The notes below the pieces were generated by a model that saw only the letters and a program-made list of their open reading frames with translations, had not been told where the DNA came from and searched no databases. This document shows, piece after piece, positions 34,530 through 46,750 of a stretch of DNA of 64,000 nucleotides. Location of the stretch: positions 5,441,650 through 5,505,649 of the forward strand of contig JABACO010000018.1 of NCBI GenBank assembly GCA_013339895.1. The letters are read 5' to 3'. Within the stretch, counting starts at the first letter, position 1, and every line of letters begins with the position of its first letter. The translations under genes and the position numbers were made by a program. Source of the stretch: Ephydatia muelleri (lineage: Eukaryota > Porifera > Demospongiae > Spongillida > Spongillidae).

Positions 34530-35090
34530 ATGCAAGCAATTTTATTTTTATTGTTTTTCGTGACCTCAGTCAGTTCAGTTGAGCATATCTTTAGCCAGGC
34601 TGCCTGTGTGGGCCGTGTATTGTACAGCAACCACCAGATTTCCTCATTGGAATGGCTGCCCCGCATGCCAGCAATAATCGTAAAAGATACCGGCTGTACA
34701 GGCTCTTTTGGGGCTGCTAGACCATCTTGGGTTTTGGCAGCACCCAACATACCTGCTTTGTAAGCAAGCCCACTCACTCCACACATCACTGCATACGTGA
34801 AGTCATGCTATTCCGCATACGAACTGTGAGTGTTTTGACACCAGTACTAAAAATGGGTGCATAAATGTATCATTTTACATTTCCCACACCAGGAGATAAC
34901 CAAATCTAGAGGGTGTACCATACACTGCGAATGTACCAATACTTTCTTAGTGCTCAGCGAGTATGACACATACAACATGTGTACGCTAGCTGAACAAATG
35001 CATGTACGCACAGGCACGACACGCAATCAACACATACCATATGATCTTGCATGTGACCACAATACCATCTGTAGAGATATGCCAAAGTAA
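34530..35090 (+). CDS. Possible secreted Cys-containing protein, two exons
   Basis: Exon 1 (34530-34759) begins MQAILFLLFFVTSVSS, a textbook signal peptide, then continues through SSLEWLPRMPAIIVKDTG to a GTAAGC donor at 34760. A second open segment follows the acceptor CCACACCAG (34893-35090) and reads GCTIHCECTNTFLVLSEY, with further cysteines and a stop after CRDMPK. The two do not join in phase as drawn (exon 1 leaves two bases, exon 2 is open from a whole codon), so another small exon or an error must lie between them. If real, the product would be secreted, with at least eight cysteines. Family not recognised. Confidence 0.4.
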
Positions 35091-35600
35091 AATCCAATGT
35101 AATGTATGGTATTTCTTAAACGAGCTGTTAAAAGAACTGTTTAGATGCTCAAGAATAACTGTGGAATAATGGTAAAGACTTGCCTGAAAGAGCGTGAGTA
35201 AAGAGAGGTAGCTATAAAATCAGCAAACTTTTGGTTTGGTGGTGTAAAAAGAATATACATTTACATGTATGTACATGTGCATGTATATGGCACAGTACAT
35301 GTACTTATATATCTATACACACTTCAAACATCACCCCATGCACATTCAGTCGTCATGCATAAACAAACACATGCAGACACTGACCAACACATGCACGCAC
35401 ACTGATCAATACATGCACACCAATGACACAGGTGTCGGATGTGTGCATCAGGAGAAAGCGAACCCTGCACCAGAGCTACTCAATTAGCTACTATTACTGT
35501 CTGCTCTCCAACTATTTCCAAGACACAGAGCAATATGACAACACCATATACAACACAGGCCATGACATCACCTTCTAGTCTTCTACATCATCATCATCGC
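35091..35600. other. Intergenic, no gene seen
   Basis: ACATGTAC-rich sequence and a TCATCATC tract at 35587-35600. Confidence 0.5.
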
Positions 35601-37045
35601 CTTCATAGTCAAGAAGATACTCACCATCATTATCGTCTTTAGGTGACATGTGCAACACTTTGCTCTCTTCTCATTCTGGAAGAGATCTGGAGGAAAAAAT
35701 TTGGAAGGAGCCGTTTTCATAGTAAAATGGTTTTGCAATTCCATACAGCAATGTATCTCTGTTTCTTTCAATGTACTGTCGCCAGATGTCTTATGCAAAT
35801 TGTTAGGTTTTGTCAACCAGTACATTGTAGCGATCAGGCCTATACGATACTCCGGATACACACGAAGGCTGGTAACCGTTTGCTGTTTTAAACAAAGTAC
35901 AGAGTAAGATACAATTCTTAAAAGGGTTTAAAAGTAAAGAAACATACCCAGTCCAAAACAGCCAAATTCATCCTCATCTGAAATGTACAAGCATAAGTCT
36001 GAAAATGAATCCACTTTGGCAAATACATCAGAAGTAGGTGATTGAAGGATTCAATCCAGAAAGTATCCCGGCACTAAACATTTGCATACACATGCTTATG
36101 TACACACATACAAAAGTATGTACACACAAATACACATATACATATACACATGTACTTATACAAATAGGAGGCATACCCGGCAGTAAAACTCCATGTAGCG
36201 ATAAAATAGAGTCTTTCTCAGAGCCTTTTCGTAGCCATTGATGGTGTCAGGGTTGGTTAAAAGTACCTTCAGTAGGAGGTACCCTGCAGCACAACATGGA
36301 CTTTCCAGATGACACAATGTATGACAACCCTTTGTTGAAAAGAGTAAAAATGAACAGACAGGTATCAGGTGTAAAAGAACGCACATGAAAATGGCCATTA
36401 TCTTGTTACGAAGGACATCCGAATCATGATTGCAATTTTTCATGCACCAATACAGATGAGTTTTGCTGCTTCTGGCTATTGGAGTAGTATAACAGCATGC
36501 AGCAGTAATAGTATTAATATAACACATCCTTATCTGAAAGCTGGGTGAACCATGTGACATCCCAACCATGAACTGCACCCTGACATATTTTTTTCTTTCT
36601 TTGCAGCATTCTTGGTGCCTACATGAATGTACTAAAGCCACATGACGATTGTGATATGTGGTACTGCATAAAGCACCCATCATGCCGCGTATCGTACGAA
36701 TTCACAATGTCAAGTTCCTCAATGTACCTTTTCACTTGCACTTGGTTATCATGGGCAACCTCTGTTACATTCAAACCTATATGGCGAAGAAAACATCCAG
36801 CTATATGTACAGTGTGATATTACCTCTAGCAATTACTTGAGTAAGCACTCTTCTGGTACACTCCATCCACATATCTAGGCAGTTGTGTACTCAGGCCTCG
36901 ACATTGTGCAGATCCCAACAACTCTGTGTGCACTGAGGGAGCCGTGTGCATCATTGGATCACTGCATTATCATACATACCTTCCTGTCAGACATGGGACA
37001 GTTGTGTGGTTTGCGAGTCATGGCAAGCATCAGTCATCACCCACT
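35601..37045 (-). pseudogene. DDE-type DNA transposase, decayed
   Basis: Conserved blocks occur in order on the minus strand. WVMTDACHDS (about 37043-37014) resembles a first catalytic-D strand. GCFLRHIGLNVTEVAHD is followed by VKRYIEELDIVNSYDT (36801-36622), then KTHLYWCMKN (about 36470-36400). A clean exon 36283-36177 (TGCAG...CGG|GTATGC) reads LLTNPDTINGYEKALRKT, then FYRYMEFYC. A diverged C-terminal part may lie at 35861-35640. These blocks and their order match uncharacterised transposase proteins that are abundant in sponges and other invertebrates, in which a D-x-x-H-x-x-Q/S-VKRYI...ALxKTxxYxxxE series recurs. Stops between blocks show it is inactive. Superfamily not assigned from sequence alone. 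Confidence 0.6.
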
Positions 37046-37370
37046 GTGTGCACAACACAAAATATTTTTTTAATTTAAAAGAGGGTCAGTTAGCTTACCT
37101 CTCCATTGGTGTGGTATTCAGGGTTTGTTTTAACCAAAGCTATGGCCTGTTGCGCATTGCCTGCGTGTTTTCAACAACACTCCGATAGTGGAGTTTATCA
37201 TACACTTCCCATTAATAGAGCTTGCAGTCATCGGCAATATACATATGAATGCAAGCCCCAAATGTCAATGCAGAAGTTGATATACTGCCTTGGAAGCATA
37301 CCTGCACGTGTGAATGCATGGACAAAGCCTGACAAAAAAAAAAAAAAAAGACCAAGAGTAACAAAATTAT

Positions 37371-37557
37371 GGCATGTAATTTATGTATGGCACTCCGTTG
37401 CGGACAAAAGTATATCAAACCAAAAAGGTGTATCAAAACAAACTGTGGGTTTGTTTCTCCAGATATCGGGTGTCAAATAACCGCAACAAAAAAAAGGACG
37501 TATCAAATGTTACCAAATATGGTATGCGTGATAAAAAAGGCAGGTCAAAAACAAAAA
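37371..37557 (+). repeat. Inverted repeat arm L (partner at 49665-49850)
   Basis: Starts TATGGCATGTAATT, includes GGACAAAAGTATATCAAACC and several GTATCAAA-like words, and ends near GGTCAAAAAC. The partner arm is about 12 kb away, inverted and roughly 90% identical. The outer ends of both arms abut TA. A poly(A) run (37335-37349) lies just outside. Confidence 0.85.
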
Positions 37558-38559
37558 AGGGGGGGATCTCAAACTTGCTCCAACTTTTACTGTGTCGAAC
37601 CGGTTCCATACTAAGAGCTAAACAGATTCTGCAACAGCGAACGGGAACGGATTCGGTAGTCGTCGGAACCCGACTGCACGGTTAACGTTTACTATCTCGT
37701 ACCCACGAACTGGTAGTAAACTGCGTAGGTATCAGTTTCAATTAGTGCGATTTCGTTTTTAGACACAGCGACGCTCATATGGATTCATTGTCGATCAAGG
37801 AAGAATAGATCACTAAGTGGTGGACCACGGATACGGGACTGTTTTGCTAAGTACCAATTGAGCGAGCACAGTTGGTGTAAAACTAAATACCGGTAATGCA
37901 TACCCAATTTGTTGTCGGTTCTCAAATCTCATATGCAGAAGAGGTGTGGCAGAGTCTTGTTTCTCTGCTCAGTTGGTGAGTCTCCCGATGGTGCCAGGCT
38001 CCATGTACAGCTGGGTTTGATTGATACCCTACACACACATGCATGGGAGGGAGTCTTCTTCATTTCTAACTAATCTAAGGTCTCCTGCCTAGGTTGCTCC
38101 CACTGAAACTGTCATCTGCGCATTGTCAAATCCATCTGATTGTGGGTGTGATGATACTTATGGTCATATGCAATGTCACAATCAAACTTTGACAAATGAT
38201 TGAACAGTTGTGCTTTGTTGCCAAGTGAAACAGTACCATTGCACACTTCTGCTACAGGGCCCACCTCACCCAAGATCACAGTTACTCCCACCCAGCCAAC
38301 GTCCTGATACCCAACAGATGTCGTGGGGTAATTCAGCTGCCTCTGACCTGTGTGTCATTTTGCCACTGCTAAATTCAAAAGGTTGAATAGTCAACAAGCA
38401 AGGAATGGATGACCAATGTGCAGGGGGCTCTGGTGGGTCAAACTTTGGGAGAGGAAGCCATGGATTGCCGGCCTCCCACCAAGCTACTACTGCATAGCCA
38501 AGGCTGTTCAGTCGAGACAGCCACAGCTATCCAAACCAGTCTCGGACACACTTTTGGTG
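37558..38559. other. Intergenic, no gene seen
   Basis: No coding signal, apart from low-information short frames. Confidence 0.5.
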
Positions 38560-39313
38560 TTTTAAATATGTATTTGATCTTATGCTATGAAGATGTGGCC
38601 TGTAAATTATAATATCAAATTGAACAAATATAGTACAGCAATAGGCATCAATGTCAGCATCAATGGTCAATTTCAGTTGCTGTGGCATTTCAGAAGTCAG
38701 TGGTACAAGTGGTGCAGAGAGTGCAATATCACCAATGTAGTCTTCACATGAGGTTAGAGCTTCTTCATCTAAACTATATATATCATCAGGTATGAAATCT
38801 TCAGGGAGTGCATAATAGGGAAGATTGTCCATGTATCTTAGGTGCTCTTCATTCATCATTCCTTGATAGTACAACTGATATGGTGACAGATTGTGTTCAG
38901 ATCACATCGGGTGGTTATTAGTTTGCATACAAAATTCTGCTAGAAACTTTATTGATTTGTCCAAGATATACATAATGAAGGGCAAATAAATGGACATTGT
39001 CCATCGGATCCAACAAGCCTTCATATTCAAGGTAATTAAATAAGGCAGTAAACTGGTGAATTGCAACCCACCTTACTTCCCTCCACAGTCGCTCTATTCG
39101 AGTGTTGTGAACAAAGATACCTGTTATAAAACTTTTCCTGTTGAACCCTCTAGTTTCAAGCATCCACCTGGCGTATCTATATATTCCGTTCCTTGGTCTG
39201 TCCTGATCCGTGATGGTCTCTGCAAGCACTGAGGAAAAGATCGAACACTCTGCCTGCTCTATTATTATCGGAGCACTGTAAATATGTAATCATTCTTGAA
39301 TATCCATCAATTC
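38560..39313 (-). pseudogene. Integrase-core (rve) protein of transposon origin, 3' half, frameshifted
   Basis: The minus-strand exon begins after TATCTGCAG at 39313 and reads GIDGYSRMITYLQCSDNNRA, the RNase-H fold segment holding a catalytic Asp. It continues RWMLETRG, then SFITGIFVHNTRIERLWREV (the conserved SFITGxSVHNxRIERLWRDV block), then EYEGLLDPMDNVHLFALHYV. After a break, 38874-38640 gives LPEDFIPDDIYSLDEEAL and a VPLTS...LTIDADID tail typical of this family's C-terminus. Frameshifts occur between CRDHH and ARWMLE, and after LYAN. The family is the large eukaryotic integrase-core group seen in fish and invertebrates, related to transposon integrases. Inactive as it stands. Confidence 0.8.
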
Positions 39314-39592
39314 CTGCAGATATCAAAGTAAAAGTTAACAATAATGTCAAAATCTCTTATACACAGTTATATTATGTTCAAGCTGTACATAAATTCACAT
39401 GACCTTGAATGAATACATGACAGTGCAAGTAACTATGTCCCTCAATTTAGGCAATGATGAACTGCGTTTGCCAATTGAAATATTCAAGGCTATAATGAGG
39501 GAGAATTAAGATCAAAGTTTTATTAAAAACTTGTTATGTGTGTGCAAATAGTAATAATCTGCATGCACAAAACTGGTACTACAAAAATAACT

Positions 39593-39742
39593 TCAGTCTT
39601 AAATACTATGAAGAGAACAGTTCTAGAAAACACTCCCCATGCTCTGCACAGGCGCAATGTATAAATGGCCACTATTTATACATCATGCCTGTGCAGGGAT
39701 TGGAGATTCTTCTAGAACTGTTCTATTTAAGGCTGATATTAT
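39593..39742. repeat. Long imperfect hairpin (about 110-150 nt)
   Basis: AGAACAGTTCTAGAA (39614-39628) pairs perfectly with 39710-39724. Inside it TGCACAGGC pairs with GCCTGTGCA and ATGTATAAAT with ATTTATACAT around a loop of about 7 nt. Weaker pairing extends outward (CAGTCTTAAAT with ATTTAAGGCTG). Either a small fold-back element or the precursor of a small RNA. Confidence 0.85.
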
Positions 39743-41319
39743 TTGTGACTAGCCAGATTTTGTGCCTGCTGATTATTAGTATTTGCTGTCATTACACTGT
39801 CGCTTTGCAGTAAACTGAGCATAAAAAAAAGTAATGACATTGTTTCTAAACATTAAAATGAGATCTTTCATTATTTAAGACTTTGTGCATTTAGTTTCTG
39901 TACAGCTGTTCTGTATCCAAGAGGTATATAATGTGTGTACAATGTTTTGTTGTACACTGCATTGTGTAAGTTGTAGATGTGGTAATGATGAGATGTGGCT
40001 CTAAGAGGATGATCTTGCATTCGTTAGGCTGTATATGCATATTTTGGGGGGAAGGGGATGATTAAATGTACAGTTTATTTGAAAAAAACAAACATTAAAC
40101 ATTAAATGCTGAGGTCAGCCTCTAGTGAGAGAGCAATATTAGTAGCCAATGTGTCTCACCAGTATTTGATTGCTTATGACTTTATTGCTTTTAATTTACT
40201 TGACTTCATTGCATTAGCATGTGATAGGTAACATAATTAGTTGTCAATGTATAAATTTAGTTTTATGTGTAATGATTAAATAAGATCTTCAAACACATTT
40301 TGAAAAGTTGACCTCATATTCAACATGTAACTAACAACTCAATTTTAGCTGTGATGCCATGGTTAGTAATCTTTAGCTCTTTGCCATTAGTTTGACAAGC
40401 TCACTTTGCAAGTGAAGAAACTGGTACATGAGATAGCTATTTTGTGGTTCCTGTAGAGCGCCAAGCCTAAGAGCAGGGCCTCATGAATACCAAATGCTCT
40501 GCTGATGACATCCATAATGCAAGAAGTGGTCTTCTGGCATTGCAGAGAACAGGGTCATGTGAAAAGGAATACTCCTACATGGAGGTGTGAAATGAGAATG
40601 AGTTTTAATGTGCTGGTACATCTACAGTAAGTTACAGGATGCTTCTTTTGAAACATGTTGTATCATCTGATGGTTGCACCCTTTTTTAATGGAAATAGGT
40701 GGGCTAATGAAATATTAGTGGCAAAGAGCCTTGCAAGAGAGTATAGATTTCTTTGTTGCTCATGGCTACGAAATTGATCACAGTACCCAGGGATTCCGGC
40801 TGAACTACAAATGAGGTCTCTGCACAGCTTGAGCAACTTTGTGGTTTGCTGGATCTGGAGACCCTGCTCATGGAGCTGGTGACTCCCATCATCACAATAG
40901 TACAAATCATGAACCCAAACCTAAATACCATCACACTCCACAAAGGATTTGGATGGATGATAAGCATCATTCTGTTTGTGCAACCCCAGAATGTAGCAGG
41001 GTATTATTACGAGCCTAGTTTGTGTTGCAGAAGACTTTTCATCTGAAGAATGGAGAAAAAGGATCTATTACACAATTCTCTAGCTGATATCATAATATAG
41101 ATAGAGTAATTATACATGCATGTCAAGTGGGTAAGTGGAAATGATTCTAAAGCAACATGAAAAATGCGAAACCAGTTAACACGTCAGCTACCCTTCATCA
41201 CCATGTGAAGATGAAGAAATTAGTGTAGAGCATGATTGATAACAAGGTGATTGAACCTTCAAATGGGCTATGGGTGTCTAATAGTGTGGCGATGAAACAA
41301 GACAGTTCAACCAACCAAG
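39743..41319. other. Intergenic, AT-rich, no supportable gene
   Basis: Two short overlapping frames at 40704-41046 (both strands) show no domain. Confidence 0.5.
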
Positions 41320-41760
41320 TTTGTGTTGTTTCTCTGTTCACTTCCCTACCAAAGAATACTGTTGGAACATACATTCTAGACTAGACAAAGCAATGATAGA
41401 TTTTGAATTTGAATTCCGATATGCTAGTGGTGATGGTCTGGGCACAGTGAATTGGGGGTGCTGAAAATGTGATTTAGGCAAGTCATTGTATGCAAGCAGA
41501 TCATTAGAAAGGCAAAAACAAAATACTGTTTTATCTGGAATAAAAATGGGTAATTGATCCACATATTTTGGGAAGACCATTTACAGTATACAGACATACC
41601 ACAGCACACTCCAGTGGCTATGTTCTTTCAAGGAACCTGAAGGACAGGCCAGATTGTTGGAATTGCTAGCAGAGTACAAACTAAAAGTCCACATTACTCA
41701 GGAGAAGCAATACTGATGCTACCCAGCCAGGATGAAATTTCAGCAGCATAACACTGGATG
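41320..41760 (+). other. Coding-like stretch, unassigned
   Basis: Plus-strand segments such as FPTKEYCWNIHSRLDKAMID and SLYASRSLERQKQNTVLSG look like protein but are broken by stops. They could be 5' exons of the gene model at 42187-45493, or relics. No splice pair could be fixed. Confidence 0.25.
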
Positions 41761-42186
41761 GTACTGACAACTGGCTGTTACACTGACAGTACTGGAGATT
41801 AATAAATGTCTACAGTCAGTTATTCCTTTCAGCCGGGTACTAACTATACTTGCATAGCTTTACAACCCTCTGGCCTCATGGCAAGGTACTGGAGAAGGTT
41901 CAGTGTATATTTTAATGGTAGGGCAACGCCATGATGTGCAGCAATAATGACCAGTGTGATTCATGTACATGTAAGTGTGTTTACAAAGTTGGTTCACGCT
42001 AATACCACCACATCCCATTGCAAGCAGAAGTTTTCTACAAGCCCTACACAATTAATAGCTACGCATATACTTTACAAAAATTAATATGTGTTTATTATCA
42101 GAAATTATTTACCAACACATGGACAGAAGCATTTTCTATCCCAGATTACAGTACTAGCTAGTGTATTTGTTTTAAATTTGTTCCAG

Positions 42187-42648
42187 CTGTTGGTGCATCG
42201 ACATATTGCATACAGATCAGAGGAAATGTTTTGAATCAGCCAAGAACTCTGTCAACATATAGGAATTGTCATGACCAGAACCACACCCTAGCAGCCACAA
42301 TCAGATCCTGCAACCTTATGGTAATTTTTATCATACAACATTTATACTAAATAGATTACTAAAATGTTGTGGAACACCTCACCCAACCACATCTTTAATT
42401 CATGATTTACATGTAAGTGGAACAAATGTTTATAGGCTGACCAGAATAAGTTGCAAGCCAAAAATTACATCAATTGGCAGCGATACCTCTCTGCCAAAGA
42501 TCAGCCGGGATGTGTCCGTTACCTCATGGATGGACTTGTATGCCAATATGAGGCACTTTTTCAGTTGCCATTCGCGACACCGACAGCTGAATCTCTATAT
42601 GGACAAGTCTACCACATGGGCATTGCTAGTCCTTTTGAAGGATGGTAA
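42187..42648 (+). CDS. Unidentified gene, two phase-matched exons
   Basis: Exon 1 (42187-42320, 134 nt) follows TGTTCCAG and reads VGASTYCIQIRGNV, then NQPRTLSTYRNCHDQNHTL, to a GTAATT donor. The intron is 42321-42435. Exon 2 (42436-42648) follows TTTATAG in phase 0 and reads NYINWQRYLSAKDQPGCVRY, then ALFQLPFATPTAESLYGQV, and stops at TAA (42646-42648) or exits at the overlapping GTAACC. The reading frame and phases agree across the intron, and the residues look protein-like throughout, so this is probably a real gene. Family not recognised. It may continue into 44240-44860 and the HECT-like segment at 45275. Confidence 0.5.
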
Positions 42649-44239
42649 CCCCTAATTCAAGACTCTATCAACATATAGGAATTGCCGCTGAATTGCAATC
42701 ATGCATTGTCTCCTTGTTCCCCACTGACCCATACATATGTATTTCATACCTAATAAACGAATGAAAACATACCCTCTATGAAGAATTAGTTTCCACCGAA
42801 CTAGTTTGTGATGGCCATCAAGATGCCTAGATGTAGGATGACATAGTATTAGTATTAAGACAAGAATTTTTTACCTGAATATTACAGTTAGTTTGCAAAT
42901 TGCACATTAATGCTTTATTAGATACTGTATATAAATATACAACTATGTTATGTCTACTGGAAGAGAGCAAACACAATAAATAATTGCACACTATAAATGG
43001 TTCAACTATATATGGGACCATAATGTCCCTTACATGGTAAAAACCGACTTCCTTATTTTAGCACTTCATATAAGACTATTTGGAACGTTCTACCAGATTT
43101 TGACCCTTGTGGATTTACATTTATAACATAAAACTCAAATTGCTATAACTTACCAATGGTTAACACTAGCAACTCCCTGTTTTCAACACTACGTCCCACA
43201 CCATTCCTCTATGTTACAACATATTTTGGTGCCCTGCATAATCGTATTGCCGACGTTACGAGGTCAGATAACCCATCAGATTAAAAACATCTACATCTTT
43301 AGGTAGGAGCGTTCAAATCGCTTCAAATTCGGTGTGTACGTAGAGGGGTCCTGTCGCTATTGATGTTCGTTCATTTTTAATTTATTTAAAATAAATATAT
43401 GTATCTGTTGCGAAGTTAATGCACAATTTCCTGGTCGTTTCGTGCCAATGATTTTGGCAAACCGCGTCCAATTTAATGTATGGGGACAGTATATGGCGCA
43501 ATTCGCGTGGGAATTTTCAATAACTTTACACAGCTGTATTCTCTTAGTTGATAAAGTACAAACTAACAAATAGAACTAATCAATAGCGACAGGACCTCTC
43601 TATACATACAAACGAATTGCTATAACTTACCAATGTCTAACACTTACGACTCTTTCTTCAAAACTTGGTGCCTTTGTTTTTAAAGCTTTGTAGCTCTCAT
43701 TAATTACTAGTAGCGCCTATCCCAATTTGATCTCATGTCCTATCAGGCAAACTGCACATGTTGATTATTAATATTAAAACTGATGTAGAGAATTAAGGGC
43801 AGAATGGAGAACCATAACATGTTTTACTTGATATTACTCTAACATTTGACCTTCCCGAAATGAAGTTATTAGAACTTTTAGAGATACAGATGCATTATTT
43901 TTTCACTTTCCATATACCATCATATAATCATATTATCATTAATTCCATAAGATTGATGCCTGCATAACCACCAAGTGATCTGGATAAACTTCTAAAGGAA
44001 TCAACCTATATGACAATCATAAATGGTTCACGATGGCCAATCACAAAATCAATAACTATCGAATCAAAAATGAACTTATTGATTTCAGAAGAGCTAATAT
44101 CCAAGCGCATTCATAATATCCCAGGCTTTTCAAACAGGAACTGATGTGTGTGGGATTTTTGGAGTTCTGCAGGTAGAATTACCAAATTACCAAAGAGCTG
44201 TTTGTGTATGATGACCAACAGCATTTATTCAGTTTATAG
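42649..44239. other. Intronic or intergenic, small inverted and direct repeats
   Basis: ATTGCTATAACTTACCAATG occurs at about 43139 and 43617 (direct). GGTCCTGTCGCTATTGAT at about 43349 recurs inverted at about 43578. Together they outline a repeat of about 0.5 kb, perhaps a MITE. 44110-44239 has coding-like but stop-containing sequence. Confidence 0.45.
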
Positions 44240-44860
44240 GCCCTAATGGAAACTCCTTCAAAAAGAAATTACGCCTGCTGAGGTCCAATGCATTAGATCA
44301 CAACATCACTGAAAGAGAAGGGATGCTGATGGTAGGTAGATCTTTGTGTGCAATTGTGTTGCCGTATGACAGTTAAAATTGTTCCTTAATATATGTGGCT
44401 TCTTATAAAAAATAAAAAATAAAAACAACTCTTGTCTAAACCAATACTCTGATACGCCTTTGCCACCAAAGGATTGTATTACTCATTTAGTACCATTTAT
44501 GAAGTCCAGGGTAAATTAACTTTAATATCACGTTTTGTCTCTCAGCATCTTTTTGGCAACTAGCCAAAAACAGCTTTATATGTGATGAATCATATAATTT
44601 GTTCAAGAAACATTCTTACTTGATAAAGTGGATAGATACAAGATTACAAGGCAATGGTGGGATAAAGAAGGAAGTAACATCAATGAATAAAACAGATCTA
44701 CAACCATATTCGACCACATTATAATTATATGAATTAAATTATGACATGACTATCATGTTACTAATTGCCCTTTTAGGATTATGTTGAGAAACATAAGGCT
44801 TATCCTTTGGATATGTTGCATAATACGCAGTGGGAGCTATCCATTCCATTCCATGGCAAT
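44240..44860 (+). CDS. Unidentified gene, two further phase-matched exons
   Basis: Exon 44240-44331 (92 nt) follows TTTATAG and reads PNGNSFKKKLRLLRSN, then ALDHNITEREGML, to a GTAGGT donor. Exon 44777-44860 (84 nt) follows CTTTTAG and reads DYVEKHKAYPLDMLHN, then TQWELSIPFHGN, to a GTAAAC donor. The first exon leaves in phase 0 and the second enters in phase 0. No family recognised. The position between 42187-42648 and 45275-45493, on the same strand, suggests one gene. Confidence 0.45.
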
Positions 44861-45274
44861 GTAAACAAAATGTGTGGATAGCACGGCTGTTATACACATA
44901 TCAAAATAATTTAAATTGTTTTTGGCCCAATACTTGCACTACTTGCCAGTAACATTAATGTAACTAGGTCCTTTCAGTGTCCAAATGGTAAGAACCGTTT
45001 AGCTGTGCACCAGTGTGTACAGTTGTACCCCAACAATATTTTTGAACAAAAATTGAAAGTAGTTATGTATTCATAACTAATACTGTCTATACATATTCTG
45101 TATCATCAACTAACGAACTAACAAGTGTGATAAATGCACTTCTGTGACTTCAAATTGAGCTTGATGGCCATGCATGCTGAGTAAGACATTACAAGACATT
45201 CGTTTTGAAATATTATTGCTGTGTACTTTAGATGATAAAGTGCAAGAATTACTATATATGCTTATTTCCTTTAG

Positions 45275-45493
45275 GTTCTACGTGGCTGCACTACTGAATT
45301 TTATTACAGGTCAAAGTTCAGCCCCGCCAAGGGGGACTCAATTCAGATTAAATTCACAAATAAATCACAACTTTTTCACAGACTGCTGCTTTAGGACCAT
45401 ACACCTTCCTACAACAATGAATATGCTGAACAGTTCTTTGAAGCTATGGACACTGCCATTCTAGGTGCTGGAAGCTATTACCTAAATACATAA
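45275..45493 (+). pseudogene. HECT-like C-lobe segment, frameshifted
   Basis: Combining two frames gives YVAALLNFITGQSSAPPRG, then DSIQIKFTN, then FFTDCCFRTIHLP, then YNNEYAEQFFEAMDTAI and a stop at 45491-45493. This follows the C-lobe pattern of HECT ubiquitin ligases (FxxFxTGSxxxPxxG, I.I.F, then a TCF..I.LP block with the catalytic Cys; here TGC at 45384-45389). Frame changes fall at a G5 run, a T5 run and CTTCCTAC, so sequencing error is as likely as decay. Identification rests on this short pattern only. It could be the last exon of the gene at 42187-44860. Confidence 0.45.
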
Positions 45494-46539
45494 TGCCACT
45501 GTCCCCTCAGATGTTGACAAAGCAACTTAAAAAAAAAAACGTCATGTGACAAAAACCAGCTATACAGTCTCTGCAATTATTTATGCTACATAGGCATATA
45601 ATTTTCAAGCAAGTACAAGACCTGTGAGCTTATAATCAGCATCTTTCATGACTTAATTGATAGTGGGGTGAATAGATTGGGACATGCATCTTGCTTTCCT
45701 CAGGCACAGACTTAATTGTAATCATGGTAATCTCAAGATGGCACCACCAAATCCAAAACATCACTATTCTATACAACTCTCTACAAAATGCTTGTACATA
45801 ATGGAGCTGTGGCTACTCTTACAGTGTGTGATACTATAATTAGTTTTCTTGTTCAACATCTCACATTGAATTTTAGCACTGGAGTTATTGTGTGTCCCTG
45901 AGTTCTCCATTGTGACATTAGGCAGGGGAGATTTAATCTTTTGTACAGTTCTGAGCTAGTAACACTGCCATTTTCAATACATCATTGAAAGAAATGCCCA
46001 CTAAAATCAATTATTATACCCTTAGGTGTGAATGACCTGAAAGATAAACAAGAGAGAGTACTGTATAGTAAGTAGTACATCTATGGGAACTTTATAAACG
46101 GATGTGAGAAATACCTCACATTCATACATATGTAACAGCTAAACTTAATGACCTACTTATCTGCAGTAAATGACTAGACTGTCTGGCTTTTTCATGTAGT
46201 GCATGTGACATGTGACCTTTACACTTCCCTTGTATCCCTGTTTAAGTGCATTGGATTGTATGTAGAGAATATCTTTCTTGCATATGAGAGTTGGTGGCAG
46301 AACCAGTCCCTGTTACAACCTAGATCATCACACACACACACACCACACACACACACACACACCCACACACACACACGTGCACACACACACACATGCTCTG
46401 CTAAGCATCGGAGACAAACTTTGTATGAGGATATACATGTAATTGGCTGTGGCATTGTCTCTAACATGTGCAAGTTCAGCCTGACTTAAGGTATGAGAAG
46501 ACACCAGCCTTAGCTCGCGAATCTGGCGGATCTGCTGGT
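45494..46539. other. Intergenic with CA microsatellite
   Basis: Interrupted (CA)n at 46329-46393. Nothing else seen. Confidence 0.6.
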
Positions 46540-46750
46540 ACTAATAGCTAGGCGGAAGGCCAGACAAAACAGGAATCCATGGTCTCCACCCACTCTCTGC
46601 ATGCTTCTTTGATTGGCCTTTGACAGCTGGCCTCCAATAATTTAGAGGCGGCGAAGTGACACGCATTTCAACGGCTGCTGGCTTACTAGACCAGTTAGGT
46701 ATCAGGATGTCGGTTGGGGTAAGAGGGTCTTGGGTAAGGTTCTTCACCTT
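46540..46750 (-). pseudogene. LINE C-terminal (restriction-like endonuclease region) fragment
   Basis: The minus strand reads LTPTDILIPNWSSKPAAV and VTSPPLN, the RPAD-(I/V)L-x-x-W...GKPAA(F)D-x-T-V-T-S-P-L block of the non-LTR element C-terminus seen at 51.4-52.0 and 62.5 kb. Only about 200 bp survives. Confidence 0.65.
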
